A stretch of DNA of 41,883 nucleotides from UBA11524 sp964464815 (GCA_964464815.1 CAYXHF010000021.1:1-41883), one strand, 5' to 3'; numbered from the stretch's first letter, positions 33,207-41,838 are shown. The notes: generated by a model from the sequence alone, not told the origin. Numbers and translations: made by a program.

Positions 33207-34172
33207 TTATGTTTTCGCCAACGATTGCCAGAAGGCATCGAGGGTGTAGGCGGCGGCCTGTGCGTCGGTCAGCTGATGCGCATAGGCGACGCGGTTTCCC
33301 TGCGCGCCCGCGCCTGTGCAGCGGTATTCGGCGTAGTAGCCTGTCTCGTGGAAAACGGGCTTGTTCCAGTCGTGCCAGCCTTCAGGGCGAATATGCGGCC
33401 CGAGTTCGCATTCCAGCAGCACCGTCTTGGCGAATTCGCGCCATGGGCGCCCAAGGTAAATCACGCCGTCGGGCACACCCTGACCCATGAAGCGGCAGTG
33501 ATGGAACACATAGCCGAACGCTTGCCCTTCGGGCGTCGATGCCGCCGTACAGAAGCCCAACGCCGGTTCCTTCTTGTCGCCGTGGTCGCGCAGGCCGTCA
33601 ATGCTCACAATGTCGCATTCCTCAAACCATGCGGCCGCGCCGCCAAAGATGAAGTCAATGTCGCCCTGAATGCGGCAATGACGGTACACCTGACGCTGCG
33701 GAATGCGCGGCAGGAACTGGGTCGGGCCAATGAAGCCGTCCTTTTGCACCTCGCGCGGCGGCAGAGGCGCGGTGAATAGCGTGTCCTGACAGGAGCGCAA
33801 AACGCAGTCGTCGCACTGAAAGCCGTCGCCGTCCACATAGAGGGCAATGGCCTGACCGACCTCTTCGCGCGGGAAAGCGGTGTTCTCCACCGTCACGCCC
33901 TGCAAGGCGCAGTCCTCGGCATTGATGAGAAGCGTCGCCGTGCGGAATGTGCCGCGCTTTTTGCCATCGGGCATGATTTCCGTCGCGCCCGAACACCAGG
34001 TCAGGCACGTTTTTTCCGCACCCGCACCAACAAGCGTCGTGTGCGAACGGCGCAGCTCCACCTTTTCGCGATATACCCCTGCTTCCAGGCGAATCGTTAC
34101 CGCCGTACCGTCGACAGGGAGCGCATCAATGGCGGCCTGTAATGACATGCCGGGCGAAAGCAAAATCTCCAT
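33207..34172 (-). CDS. Pectinesterase (CE8), apparently cytoplasmic
   Basis: CE8 enzymes remove methyl groups from homogalacturonan. The 321-residue right-handed beta-helix has the active-site residues: Gln107 (GQAIAL), Gln129 and Asp130 (CQDTLF), Asp173 (GDIDFIFGG), Arg242 and Trp244 (LGRPW). There is no signal peptide: the protein starts MEILLSPGMSLQAAIDALP, straight in the catalytic domain. It is thus likely to act on imported oligogalacturonides. GGAGG precedes the ATG, which is 1 bp after the DUF3783 stop, so these two and the dehydrogenase form one operon. Confidence 0.92.
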   Translation of the reverse strand: MEILLSPGMSLQAAIDALPVDGTAVTIRLEAGVYREKVELRRSHTTLVGAGAEKTCLTWCSGATEIMPDGKKRGTFRTATLLINAEDCALQGVTVENTAFPREEVGQAIALYVDGDGFQCDDCVLRSCQDTLFTAPLPPREVQKDGFIGPTQFLPRIPQRQVYRHCRIQGDIDFIFGGAAAWFEECDIVSIDGLRDHGDKKEPALGFCTAASTPEGQAFGYVFHHCRFMGQGVPDGVIYLGRPWREFAKTVLLECELGPHIRPEGWHDWNKPVFHETGYYAEYRCTGAGAQGNRVAYAHQLTDAQAAAYTLDAFWQSLAKT

Positions 34173-34173
34173 G

Positions 34174-34593
34174 TCACTTGTCCTCCTGCGTGGCTTCGTG
34201 GCGCACCTGCCCCTGCTGGAGTGCCTGATGCTCCTGCATCAGCTCCTGATAGAGCTGCACCGGCGTCCACGTCAGGTTCGTGTCGGTCATGACGCCTTTC
34301 AGACGGAAGGGCGGCATGCGCAGCTGCTTCATCGTCGTCAGGACGCGATTCACCGCCGTCAGGTCGCGGAAGGCGAAATACACCATTTCTCCGGAGATGG
34401 TAGCCTCCATCGGTTCCGTCGTCGCTGTTTCTTCGGCCTGGCCGCAGAGGGCTGCAAGCGTCTGGCCAAATTTCTCCGGCGGCACAGCCTGCACACGCAT
34501 ACCAAGCTTCATGCAGCAAAAACGCAGCTTCGACAGCCGCTCAGCGGACAAATTGAAGGCGAGAATCGTCCTGGTTTCCATGACCGTCACCAT
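34174..34593 (-). CDS. DUF3783 domain protein
   Basis: The 139-residue protein ends with a DUF3783-type domain (about 68-125; the pattern LKGVMTDTNLTWTPVQLYQEL.QEH is characteristic). The first ~60 residues (TRTILAFNLSAERLSKLRFCCMKLGM...) look like a small alpha/beta fold. The function of the family is unknown; it is widespread in Firmicutes. No membrane segment or signal is seen. Either the ATG at 34593 or the one at 34581 may be used; neither has a strong ribosome site. It lies between the dehydrogenase (9 bp upstream) and the pectinesterase (1 bp downstream), so it is probably cotranslated with them. Confidence 0.82.
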   Translation of the reverse strand: MVTVMETRTILAFNLSAERLSKLRFCCMKLGMRVQAVPPEKFGQTLAALCGQAEETATTEPMEATISGEMVYFAFRDLTAVNRVLTTMKQLRMPPFRLKGVMTDTNLTWTPVQLYQELMQEHQALQQGQVRHEATQEDK

Positions 34594-34602
34594 CCATCCT
34601 TG

Positions 34603-35544
34603 TTATTTCGCCACGTTGTTCACGGGCGTGCCGTTGAGGAACTGGCGCACGTTGTCCACCGCCGTATCCATCAGGCGCTGGCGTGCCTCGTGGCTGGCCC
34701 ATGCAATGTGTGGCGTAATGAGCATGTTGTCCAGTCCAAGCAGCGGGTTATCCGCGCGAATCGGCTCGCTGGACACAACGTCAGATGCCGCCGCGTACAC
34801 CTTGCCGGAGAGGAGTGCCTCACGCAAATCCTGCTCGTTAATCAAGCCGCCACGTGCGGTGTTGAGCAAAATCACGCCGTCCTTCATCTTGGCAATCGCG
34901 TTTTTGTCAATCATGCCCACATTATCCGGCGTCTGCGGACAATGCAGGGAAACAATGTCGCTCTGCGCATACAATTCATCCAGCGTCACGTAGCCCTCAC
35001 CACTGCCATGACGGCTGTAGTAGATGACCTTCATCCCGAAGGCGCGCGCCAGCTCCGCCGTTGCCTTGCCGATGCGGCCATAGCCGACAATGCCGAAGGT
35101 CTTGCCAGCCAGCTCCATCAGCGGATAGTCCCAGAAGGCAAAATCGCGGCAGGCCGTCCAGCGTCCCTGCTGTACCGCCGTGTTGTGATGGCCGACGCGG
35201 TGGCAGATTTCCAGCAGCTGCGCCATGACAAACTGCGCCACCGTCTGCGTGCCATAGGAGGGCACATTGGCCACTACAATTCCCTTTTCCCGCGCCGCGG
35301 CAATGTCGATGACGTTGAAGCCCGTCGCCAGCACGCCGATGTAGCGCAGATTGGGGCATGCATCCATCACCGCGCGGTCGATGGGCGTCTTGTTGGTCAG
35401 AATGACCGACGCATCCCCAATGCGGGGCAGAATCTGCTCCGGCGCGGTGTAGTCATACACGGACAATTCGCCCAGCGCCGCCAGCGCGTCCCAGCTCAGA
35501 TCGCCGGGATTCTCCACAGCACCATCCAAAACGATGATTTTCAT
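34603..35544 (-). CDS. D-2-hydroxyacid dehydrogenase (glycerate/hydroxypyruvate type)
   Basis: The 313-residue NAD(P)-dependent enzyme reduces a 2-keto acid to a D-2-hydroxy acid or the reverse. The nucleotide-binding GYGRIG (about 151-156) is complete, with catalytic Arg in NTARGGLIN, Glu in SSEP and His in ITPHIAWAS. The segment LATGFNVIDIAAAREKGI fits the hydroxypyruvate reductase/glycerate dehydrogenase branch. AAGGAG lies before the ATG. It is the first gene of the set with DUF3783 and pectinesterase; a link to galacturonate breakdown (for example hydroxypyruvate or tartronate steps) is inference. Its promoter may lie within the short element at 35566-35672, or it is read from the ABC genes. 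Confidence 0.88.
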   Translation of the reverse strand: MKIIVLDGAVENPGDLSWDALAALGELSVYDYTAPEQILPRIGDASVILTNKTPIDRAVMDACPNLRYIGVLATGFNVIDIAAAREKGIVVANVPSYGTQTVAQFVMAQLLEICHRVGHHNTAVQQGRWTACRDFAFWDYPLMELAGKTFGIVGYGRIGKATAELARAFGMKVIYYSRHGSGEGYVTLDELYAQSDIVSLHCPQTPDNVGMIDKNAIAKMKDGVILLNTARGGLINEQDLREALLSGKVYAAASDVVSSEPIRADNPLLGLDNMLITPHIAWASHEARQRLMDTAVDNVRQFLNGTPVNNVAK

Positions 35545-35565
35545 GCTTGTTTCTCCTTCTTATTA

Positions 35566-35672
35566 GGGAAGCTCTGAATCAATGAGGTAGTACGATAGCG
35601 AGCGGAATTTCTGCAAAAAGCAGATGGCTGAAATTCAGCCGCTAGCATGCTGCTGAATGATTCATAGCTTCC
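35566..35672. mobile_element. 107-bp element with terminal inverted repeats
   Basis: It begins GGGAAGCTCTGAATCA and ends TGATTCATAGCTTCC, inverted repeats of about 15 bp with one mismatch. Inside are two small hairpins (TCTGC-AAAAA-GCAGA and GGCTGAAATTCAGCC). It fills nearly the whole gap between the ABC transporter stop and the dehydrogenase start. It differs from the elements at 7419 and 15084, and may be a MITE, a weak terminator, or both. Confidence 0.6.
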
Positions 35673-35678
35673 TTCGTA

Positions 35679-37472
35679 TTATGCCAGCTGAAGCTCATAG
35701 AGCTTGCGGTAGATGCCGTCCATCGCCAGCAGCTCCTGATGCGTGCCGGATTCGCGGATGCGGCCATGATGCATGACGATGATGCGGTCGGCATGCTGAA
35801 TGGTGGACAATCGGTGCGCCACCATGATGGAGGTGCGACCCTGCATCAATCGCTCCAGCGCCTCCTGAATCCACTGCTCGGTTTCGGTGTCGATGTTAGC
35901 GGTTGCTTCATCCAGAATCAGAATCGTCGGGTCATGCGCCAGCGTGCGCGCGAAGGACAACAGCTGCCGCTGACCGGCGGAGAACGTTGCACCGCGCTCC
36001 GTCACATGCTCGTCATAGCCGCCCGGCAGACGGTCGATAAAGCGCGATGCGTTGGTGTATTCTGCGGCCAGATGCAGCTTTTCGTCTGAAATGTCCTCAT
36101 CACGCAGACGGATGTTGCTCTTAATGTCGCCGGTGAAGATGAACACGTCCTGTTGCACCTGACCAATGGCGGCACGCAGCTGCTCGCGCGTCAGGTCACG
36201 CACATCCACACCATCGACGCGAATCGAACCCTTCTGCACATCATAATAGCGGCCAATCAGGTTCAGGATGGAGGACTTGCCAGCACCCGTTGCGCCAACA
36301 AAGGCCACCTTCTGGCCCGGCTCGATGGTGAAGGACACGTCCTTCAGGACCCAGTTCACATCGTCATAGGCGAACCACACATGATCGAATTCAATTTTGC
36401 CGCGCACCGCCGGCAGCGTCTTGGCATCCGGCTTGTCGTGCAGCAACGGCTCTTCATCCAGCAGGGTGAAAATCTTCTCTGCCGACGCGATAGCGCTTTG
36501 CAGGGTCGAGAACTGCTCGGCCAGCTCCTGAATGGGGCTGAACAGCTGGTTGATGTAGTCGGTGAAGGTGTAAAGCATGCCGATGGAGATGATTCCGTCC
36601 AGCACCAGGCCGCTACCGCCACCCAGAATGATGGCCAGCGCAATGATGGAGGAGAAATAAATGGTCGGGCGGAAGATAGCAAAGACCATCATTTCGCGCA
36701 CGCCAGCACGGTACAGGGACTCGTTCTTCTCCTCAAACTCCTCGCACTTTTCCTTTTCACGGGCGAAAATCTGAATCACGCGCATGCCGGAGATGTGTTC
36801 ACTCAGGAAGGTATTCAGCGTCGTAACACGCGTCTTGACAATCTGATACGTCTTGCGGGAAATCTTGCGGAACACGACCGTCAGCACCGCCAGCAGCGGC
36901 ACCATCACAAAGGAGAGCAGTGCCATGCGCACGTTCATCATCAGCATGATGACGGACAGCGCCACAATCTTGACCACGTTACGGAACAGGCGCACGATGG
37001 TGTTGGCGTAAAGGTCGTTGACCGCCTCGGTATCGTTGGTGATGCGCGTCACGATGCGGCCGACCGGCGTCAGGTCGAAGAAGCGCATCGACAGGCTCTG
37101 CACATGCGCCAGCAATTCATTGCGCAGGGTGTAGACGATATTCTGTCCCATTTCCTGAATTTTCAGGTATTGCAGACGACTGCACAGGAATTGCAGCAGC
37201 AGAATCGCCACATACAATCCGGCCGCCATCAAAATGCCCTGAAAGCGTTCCTCCGGCGGGAGCGACTGCGCACTCTGCTGAGTAATATACTTGTCAATCG
37301 CATCGCCGATAATGCGCGGACGCGCCAGGTCAAAGGCGGTCAGCAGCGTCACCAGCGCACAGCACAGCACCACCGTCTTCCAGTAGGGCTTCAAATACTT
37401 CATCAGGCGCAGGAAGGCGTTGCCGTTGTAGCGGACATCCTGCACTTCCGCGTTTTGCTGCTTCTTAGGCAT
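35679..37472 (-). CDS. ABC exporter, catalytic half (BmrD/LmrD/TM288-like)
   Basis: A 597-residue half-transporter with six membrane helices (about 30-330) and an ATPase domain. Walker A is VGATGAGKSS, Walker B ILILDEATANID with the catalytic Glu, H-loop MVAHRLST. The signature reads FSAGQRQ instead of LSGGQ, which is expected in the subunit that forms the degenerate site of heterodimeric exporters. It should pair with the product of the upstream gene and pump lipophilic compounds or drugs outwards; the substrate is not evident. The start at 37472 follows GAAGGAG; the gene overlaps the upstream one by 8 nt. Confidence 0.9.
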   Translation of the reverse strand: MPKKQQNAEVQDVRYNGNAFLRLMKYLKPYWKTVVLCCALVTLLTAFDLARPRIIGDAIDKYITQQSAQSLPPEERFQGILMAAGLYVAILLLQFLCSRLQYLKIQEMGQNIVYTLRNELLAHVQSLSMRFFDLTPVGRIVTRITNDTEAVNDLYANTIVRLFRNVVKIVALSVIMLMMNVRMALLSFVMVPLLAVLTVVFRKISRKTYQIVKTRVTTLNTFLSEHISGMRVIQIFAREKEKCEEFEEKNESLYRAGVREMMVFAIFRPTIYFSSIIALAIILGGGSGLVLDGIISIGMLYTFTDYINQLFSPIQELAEQFSTLQSAIASAEKIFTLLDEEPLLHDKPDAKTLPAVRGKIEFDHVWFAYDDVNWVLKDVSFTIEPGQKVAFVGATGAGKSSILNLIGRYYDVQKGSIRVDGVDVRDLTREQLRAAIGQVQQDVFIFTGDIKSNIRLRDEDISDEKLHLAAEYTNASRFIDRLPGGYDEHVTERGATFSAGQRQLLSFARTLAHDPTILILDEATANIDTETEQWIQEALERLMQGRTSIMVAHRLSTIQHADRIIVMHHGRIRESGTHQELLAMDGIYRKLYELQLA

Positions 37473-39237
37473 GTTCGCTGTCTCCTTCCTCACGAAGCTG
37501 CTTCTCCAGCTGCTGCTTGCGATACAGGCTGTAGTAGAGCTTGCCGTTCTTAATCAGTTCGTCATGCGTGCCGTATTCTTCCACCTTGCCCTCGTCCAGC
37601 ACCAGGATATGATCGGCATCCTGAATGGTGGAGATGCGGTGTGCCACGATGATGGTGGTGCGACCCGCGCGCAGACGGCGCAGGTTGTCCAGAATCTGGC
37701 GCTCGGTGTCCGTGTCAACAGCGGAGAGCGCATCGTCCAGCAGCAGGATGGGTGCATCCTTCATCAGCGCACGCGCAATCGAGGAGCGCTGCTTCTGGCC
37801 ACCGGAGAGCGTCACGCCACGTTCGCCCACGACCGTCTGGTAATTTTCCGGGAAGTCCATGATGTTGTCATGGATGCATGCGTCCTTGGCCGCCTGCTGC
37901 ACGCTTTCCAGCGACTTGTCCCGAGAGCCAAAGGCGATGTTGTTTTGCAGCGTGTCGGAGAACAGGAAGTTATCCTGTGGCACGCACGCAATGCCCTCAC
38001 GCAGCGTCTTGAGCGGAATTTCGCGCAGGTTGTGGCCGTCGATGGTAATCATGCCATCCGGCACGTCGTACAGGCGCATCAGCAGGCTCGGCAGCGTACT
38101 CTTGCCCGAGCCCGTGCGGCCCAGCACCGCCAGCGTTTCGCCAGCCTTGACATGCACCGACACATCCTCCAGCACCGGCACCTCCGGCTGATCCGGATAG
38201 GCAAAGGAAAGGTGGTTGAAGGAAATATCGCCCTGAATCGTCTTGATGGACGCATCCACCATCTTGCCATCCACAATTTCCGGTTCGGCGTCGAAAATCT
38301 GGCCGATACGGCGCAGGCTGGCCAGACCCTGGCTGATGCTGGTGATGCACTCACCCACGGCCATCATCGGCCACACCAGCATCGTCACGTAGGAGTTGAA
38401 GGTGATGAACTGGCCGACATTGATTTCGCCATAAATTGCCAGATAGCCGCCATAAATCAACGTCAGCAGGCTGGCAAAGCCCACGATGAAGTCCAGCAGG
38501 GGCATCACCAGCGCCTGTAGGCGCACAACGCCCAGGTTCTTTTCCTTCGTGAAGGCGGTCGTCTTGGCGAAGGCATACAGCTCCTTGCGCTCCTGCACGA
38601 ACGCTTTGATGACACGAATGCCCGACACCGTCTCCTGCACCTGATCCGTCAGGCCGGAGAAGGCCGCCTGCTTGGCCAAAAAGCGCTTATGCATGGCCTT
38701 GCCGTAGAAATAGTCGCCGAAGAAAATCACCATCAGCGGCAGCACTGCCACCAGCGTCAATTTCGGGCTGACATACGTCATCATCTTCCAAAGCACCAGC
38801 ACCATCATGACCGTGGCGTCAAAGGCGCTGATAACGGTCATACCCAGCAGGGCGCGAACCGCCTGCAAGTCATTGGTGAAGTGCGCCATCAAGTCGCCCG
38901 TCTTATGCTCATTAAAATAGCGTGTGGACAGCGTTGTCAGATGCGCAAACAGGTCACTGCGCACCTCTTTTTCAATCGAACGCGCCGCGCCAAACAGGAA
39001 GAAGCGCCATCCGAAGCGGCCAATTGCAATGACCACACCGATGATGACAATCTTCCACACCAGCGCCATCACGCCATTCCAGTCCAGCAGCTGCTGATCC
39101 AGGCCATTGGTGATTTCGCCCGTAAACTGTGGCACATAAACATTCACCGCATCGACCATGAACAGCGCCAGAATGCCCAGCACATACTGCCACCAATGGC
39201 GGCAGACATATCGCCATGCCAGCTTTAGTTCCTTCAT
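37465..39237 (-). CDS. ABC exporter, degenerate-site half (BmrC/LmrC/TM287-like)
   Basis: A 590-residue half-transporter with six membrane helices (about 15-320) and an ATPase domain with Walker A LGRTGSGKST, a canonical LSGGQKQR signature, and H-loop IVAHRIST. Walker B reads ILLLDDALSAVD, with Asp in place of the catalytic Glu, the hallmark of the non-hydrolysing site in BmrCD, LmrCD and TM287/288. An AAGGAGG site and an extended -10 promoter (39278-39286) lie upstream. It is the first gene of the pair. No regulator or leader ORF that would sense a drug is seen. Confidence 0.92.
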   Translation of the reverse strand: MKELKLAWRYVCRHWWQYVLGILALFMVDAVNVYVPQFTGEITNGLDQQLLDWNGVMALVWKIVIIGVVIAIGRFGWRFFLFGAARSIEKEVRSDLFAHLTTLSTRYFNEHKTGDLMAHFTNDLQAVRALLGMTVISAFDATVMMVLVLWKMMTYVSPKLTLVAVLPLMVIFFGDYFYGKAMHKRFLAKQAAFSGLTDQVQETVSGIRVIKAFVQERKELYAFAKTTAFTKEKNLGVVRLQALVMPLLDFIVGFASLLTLIYGGYLAIYGEINVGQFITFNSYVTMLVWPMMAVGECITSISQGLASLRRIGQIFDAEPEIVDGKMVDASIKTIQGDISFNHLSFAYPDQPEVPVLEDVSVHVKAGETLAVLGRTGSGKSTLPSLLMRLYDVPDGMITIDGHNLREIPLKTLREGIACVPQDNFLFSDTLQNNIAFGSRDKSLESVQQAAKDACIHDNIMDFPENYQTVVGERGVTLSGGQKQRSSIARALMKDAPILLLDDALSAVDTDTERQILDNLRRLRAGRTTIIVAHRISTIQDADHILVLDEGKVEEYGTHDELIKNGKLYYSLYRKQQLEKQLREEGDSEHA

Positions 39238-39277
39238 CTTGTCCTCCTTGATGATTTGTTTGCTACATTAACACTTG

Positions 39278-39286
39278 ATTATAACA
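39278..39286 (-). promoter_or_regulatory. Extended -10 promoter of the ABC exporter genes
   Basis: Minus strand TGTTATAAT with a perfect TATAAT (39283-39278) and an AT-rich surround; the -35 region is poor. It is 41 bp upstream of the first ABC start. Confidence 0.6.
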
Positions 39287-39433
39287 CATTTTTTCGCATA
39301 AAGGGATACCCTCCTGCGCTTTTCCGCCCAGGTTTACAATCTTCGCCCACAATTGTTGACAAGCGGGAAAACACGCGGCTTTTGGTTCGTCCGGTGGCCG
39401 TTCTGCTGACCTTTCCGACCGGGAGGCGGCGCG

Positions 39434-39638
39434 GCCCTCTCAGTCACCTTCGGTGACAGCTCTCCCAGCGGGAGAGCCAAGCGCGTGTCGCCAACAAGCT
39501 TTTGCCATGCGGCGATGCTTTTGCCGGAACAGAATGCCGTATGCCACCACCCTGCATGCGCCGTCAATCAAGTCTGGCACGCGCACCCCTTGGCTCGCCC
39601 TCTGGGAGAGCTGTCGGCCTTTGGCCGACTGAGAGGGC
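39434..39638. repeat. Composite of two facing palindromic repeats, second copy
   Basis: Units at 39434-39481 and 39590-39638 match those at 233-280 and 385-431, again facing each other, with a 108-bp spacer. The inner hairpins are GTCACCTTCGGTGAC and GTCGGCCTTTGGCCGAC. The spacer is not evidently similar to that of the first composite. The surrounding gap from 39238 to 39774 holds only this block, the ABC promoter and a terminator. Confidence 0.8.
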
Positions 39639-39651
39639 GCACACACTCATC

Positions 39652-39692
39652 AAAAAAGAAGCACTCCGCACCACCGGCCACGGAATGCTTCT
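39652..39692 (-). terminator. Terminator of the YqeY gene
   Basis: AGAAGCATTCCG/CGGAGTGCTTCT (39692-39681 with 39668-39657, one mismatch) is followed on the minus strand by TTTTTT. It lies about 80 bp after the stop of the gene. Confidence 0.7.
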
Positions 39693-39774
39693 CCCTTTGC
39701 GTATTTTGCGGCGCATTTTTTCACCAGCCGCTGTTTTCCCGCATGGTTTTCTGCTATAATGGACAGGAACGCGA

Positions 39775-40224
39775 TTACGCGTTTGTCAAATGACGCGCCA
39801 GCACCGTCTGAATCAGCGCACCATCGGCCTTGCCCTTCACACGCGGCATCAGTGTCTTCATGATCAGACCCTTTTGCTTGGCCGTAGGGGCTTCCAGCGC
39901 CAGCTCTTGCAGGACAGCGGTAATTTCCGCTTCGATTTCGTCCTCAGACATCATTTTCGGCGCAAATTCCTGATACACCGTCATGCGCAGGGTGTTTTCG
40001 GCCACAATATCCTCGCGACCATTGGCCAGCTCAATGGATTCCTGACACTGCTTGATTTCCCGCAGCACCACGGCGTTTTCCTCTTCCTCTGTCAGGTCGG
40101 CACGCTTGTCAATCGCCTTGTTTTTCAGCGCCGACAGCAGCAGGGACAGCGCCTCCTTGCGTTCCTTTTGATGGTCCTTCATCGCCTGCATCATGGCGGC
40201 ACGAACGGTTTCAATCTTCGACAT
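39775..40224 (-). CDS. yqeY: YqeY/GatB-tail domain protein
   Basis: The 149-residue all-helical protein corresponds to the YqeY family, which matches the C-terminal tRNA-binding domain of the GatB amidotransferase subunit. Typical parts are the N-terminal MKDHQKERKEALSLLLSALKN..ID, the EEEN.VLREIKQ segment and the C-terminal PTAKQKGLIMKTLMPRVKGKADG. Its role is not settled; a link to tRNA or translation is assumed from the fold. AAGGGTGA precedes the ATG. It is divergent from rlmA, and the two leaders overlap. Confidence 0.92.
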   Translation of the reverse strand: MSKIETVRAAMMQAMKDHQKERKEALSLLLSALKNKAIDKRADLTEEEENAVVLREIKQCQESIELANGREDIVAENTLRMTVYQEFAPKMMSEDEIEAEITAVLQELALEAPTAKQKGLIMKTLMPRVKGKADGALIQTVLARHLTNA

Positions 40225-40262
40225 GGGAAAATGTCACCCTTTCTATCATTTTTTCCACCCGT

Positions 40263-40291
40263 ATTGTACTCCGTCTGGGCGCATTTGTCCA
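40263..40291 (-). promoter_or_regulatory. SigA promoter of yqeY
   Basis: Minus strand TGGACA (40291-40286), a 17-nt spacer and TACAAT (40268-40263). The -35 lies only 22 bp from the rlmA start, so it falls in the rlmA leader; I find no clear promoter for rlmA. Confidence 0.7.
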
Positions 40292-40312
40292 GCGGAGAAG
40301 GAGGTTTTTTTC

Positions 40313-41140
40313 ATGTTATCCAAGCGCGATAAGCTGTTTACCGCCATCAATGACCTGCGCGGCTTGACCTGTCCGGCATGTCGTGCGCTGCTGGACAAAA
40401 GTGGCGACAATCTCCGCTGTCCCAATGGCCATATGGTCAATGTCAATCGGCGCGGCTTCATTAACTTCCTTTCCGTGCGTCCCGACAGCTTCTATGACAG
40501 TGCGCTGTTTGCCGCCAGACAGCAGGTTTTTGACGCCGGATGCTATCAGCCCGTTGCCAGCGCCATTTTATCTCTTTTGCCCGCGCATCCGCTCAAGCTG
40601 CTGGACGCCGGTTGTGGTGAGGGCTGGTATCTGAACACCCTGCTGACCCAGCGTCCGGACTGCTGCGGTGCGGGCATTGACATCAGCAGTGATGCCATTT
40701 TGCAAGCCACCAATCACATCGCACCTGCCGTCTGGTGCGTGGGCGACCTGCGCCGTCTGCCCTTTGCCGACGGCACATTTGACGTCCTGCTGGACATCCT
40801 GACGCCTGCCAATTATGACGAGTTCCGGCGCGTCCTTGGCCCGAATGGCATGCTGGTGAAGGTCTATCCCGGTCAGGATTACCTGCGGGAGATTCGCGCC
40901 GCACGTGGCATGTCACCCTACGAGGAAGGACAGGTGGACGCCTACCTCCGGGAAAAAACGACCTTGCAGCAGGAAGTGCATGTACACGAGGTGCTGCCTG
41001 TCACGCCGTCTTTGTGGGATGCGTTTGTGCGCATGACGCCACTCAACCACGATTTGTCGCCAGCAGAAAAGGATGCGCTGGCACAAAAGGCTGCCGACAC
41101 CGTCACGCTTGACTTACACGTGGCGCTCTGCTCCTTCTGA
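40313..41140 (+). CDS. rlmA: 23S rRNA (guanine-N1)-methyltransferase, RlmA family
   Basis: RlmA methylates a guanine in hairpin 35 of 23S rRNA (G745 or G748) with SAM. The 275-residue protein has the N-terminal zinc finger Cys20-x2-Cys23...Cys36-x3-His40 (CPAC...CPNGH), the linker FLSVRPDSFYDS, and a Rossmann methyltransferase domain with LDAGCGEGWY (97-106). The arrangement is as in RlmAI and RlmAII; Gram-positive homologues (TlrB type) usually modify G748. GAAGGAGG lies before the ATG, which rules out the longer frame that starts inside yqeY. Confidence 0.92.
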   Translation: MLSKRDKLFTAINDLRGLTCPACRALLDKSGDNLRCPNGHMVNVNRRGFINFLSVRPDSFYDSALFAARQQVFDAGCYQPVASAILSLLPAHPLKLLDAGCGEGWYLNTLLTQRPDCCGAGIDISSDAILQATNHIAPAVWCVGDLRRLPFADGTFDVLLDILTPANYDEFRRVLGPNGMLVKVYPGQDYLREIRAARGMSPYEEGQVDAYLREKTTLQQEVHVHEVLPVTPSLWDAFVRMTPLNHDLSPAEKDALAQKAADTVTLDLHVALCSF

Positions 41141-41233
41141 CCGCGCATCCAGACAGATTTTCTTTTATTCGTCCGCAAGTGCTACACAGCGGTCATACAA
41201 CACATTCCGACGCAAGTCCCATTTTCTCCGGCG

Positions 41234-41692
41234 TCACTCTGAGACGCTGCATACTTCCTTTTCGTACAGGAAGCCAACCTGACCATCCAGCGTCATGCGC
41301 TGCGCCGTATCCTGCGGCACTTCAATCACCCCGAAGCGCCACAGCAGCGGATACACATACGACACGCCCCGAACATCCCCAAGTGCCTTCGGTCTTGCGA
41401 CATAGCCCTTGACAAGCGCCTGTTCAAACGCCATCCGGATACTACTCCATGACAGCGTTTTACTCATTTCCCGCCGATCAATCAGCAATTCACGTGTCGG
41501 CCGACCATTACGGCCCTGCTTGACCTGATAGCAAAACGGCAAACTCGTCGCCGTGCGGAACGTCACGCCCTGATGCGCCACAATCGCCCGCCACAAAGCA
41601 CCTTCGAGCGCCTCCTTCTCCGCGCCCTCTGTCATCAACGCCCGCAACGCAGCAATCGCTTCCGTCTGTTCGGTCATATTCTGTCCGAGCAT
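41234..41692 (-). CDS. Conserved protein of unknown function
   Basis: I do not recognise a named domain in this 152-residue protein. The first ~40 residues are helical (EAIAALRALMTEGAEKEALEGALWRAIVAHQG). Then comes TFRTATSLPFCYQVKQ, a basic stretch, LLIDRREMSKTLSWSSI, and a C-terminal part with YVYPLLWRFGVIEVP. The middle part is reminiscent of small DNA-associated proteins of Firmicutes, but this is only an impression. No signal or membrane helix is seen. GAGGTGA lies 6 nt before the ATG, and a promoter at 41729-41757 supports expression. Confidence 0.78.
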   Translation of the reverse strand: MLGQNMTEQTEAIAALRALMTEGAEKEALEGALWRAIVAHQGVTFRTATSLPFCYQVKQGRNGRPTRELLIDRREMSKTLSWSSIRMAFEQALVKGYVARPKALGDVRGVSYVYPLLWRFGVIEVPQDTAQRMTLDGQVGFLYEKEVCSVSE

Positions 41693-41728
41693 GCTATTTC
41701 ACCTCATCGACTTTCTTCTATTATCACT

Positions 41729-41757
41729 ATCATACCACATTCTTCCTGGAAGCGCAA
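41729..41757 (-). promoter_or_regulatory. Promoter of the unknown gene at 41.2-41.7 kb
   Basis: Minus strand TTGCGC (41757-41752), a 17-nt spacer and TATGAT (41734-41729) with TGG before the -10. Confidence 0.6.
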
Positions 41758-41838
41758 GGGATGCACGAACAGCATACAGATTTTACACACGAAACACTTA
41801 CATCAACAACCAATCCAACTCCAAAAATGGCGAACCCC

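Noticed and set aside
39749..39760. Plus-strand TATAAT near 39753
   Set aside because: It has no acceptable -35 and would read antisense into yqeY; no gene follows on that strand.
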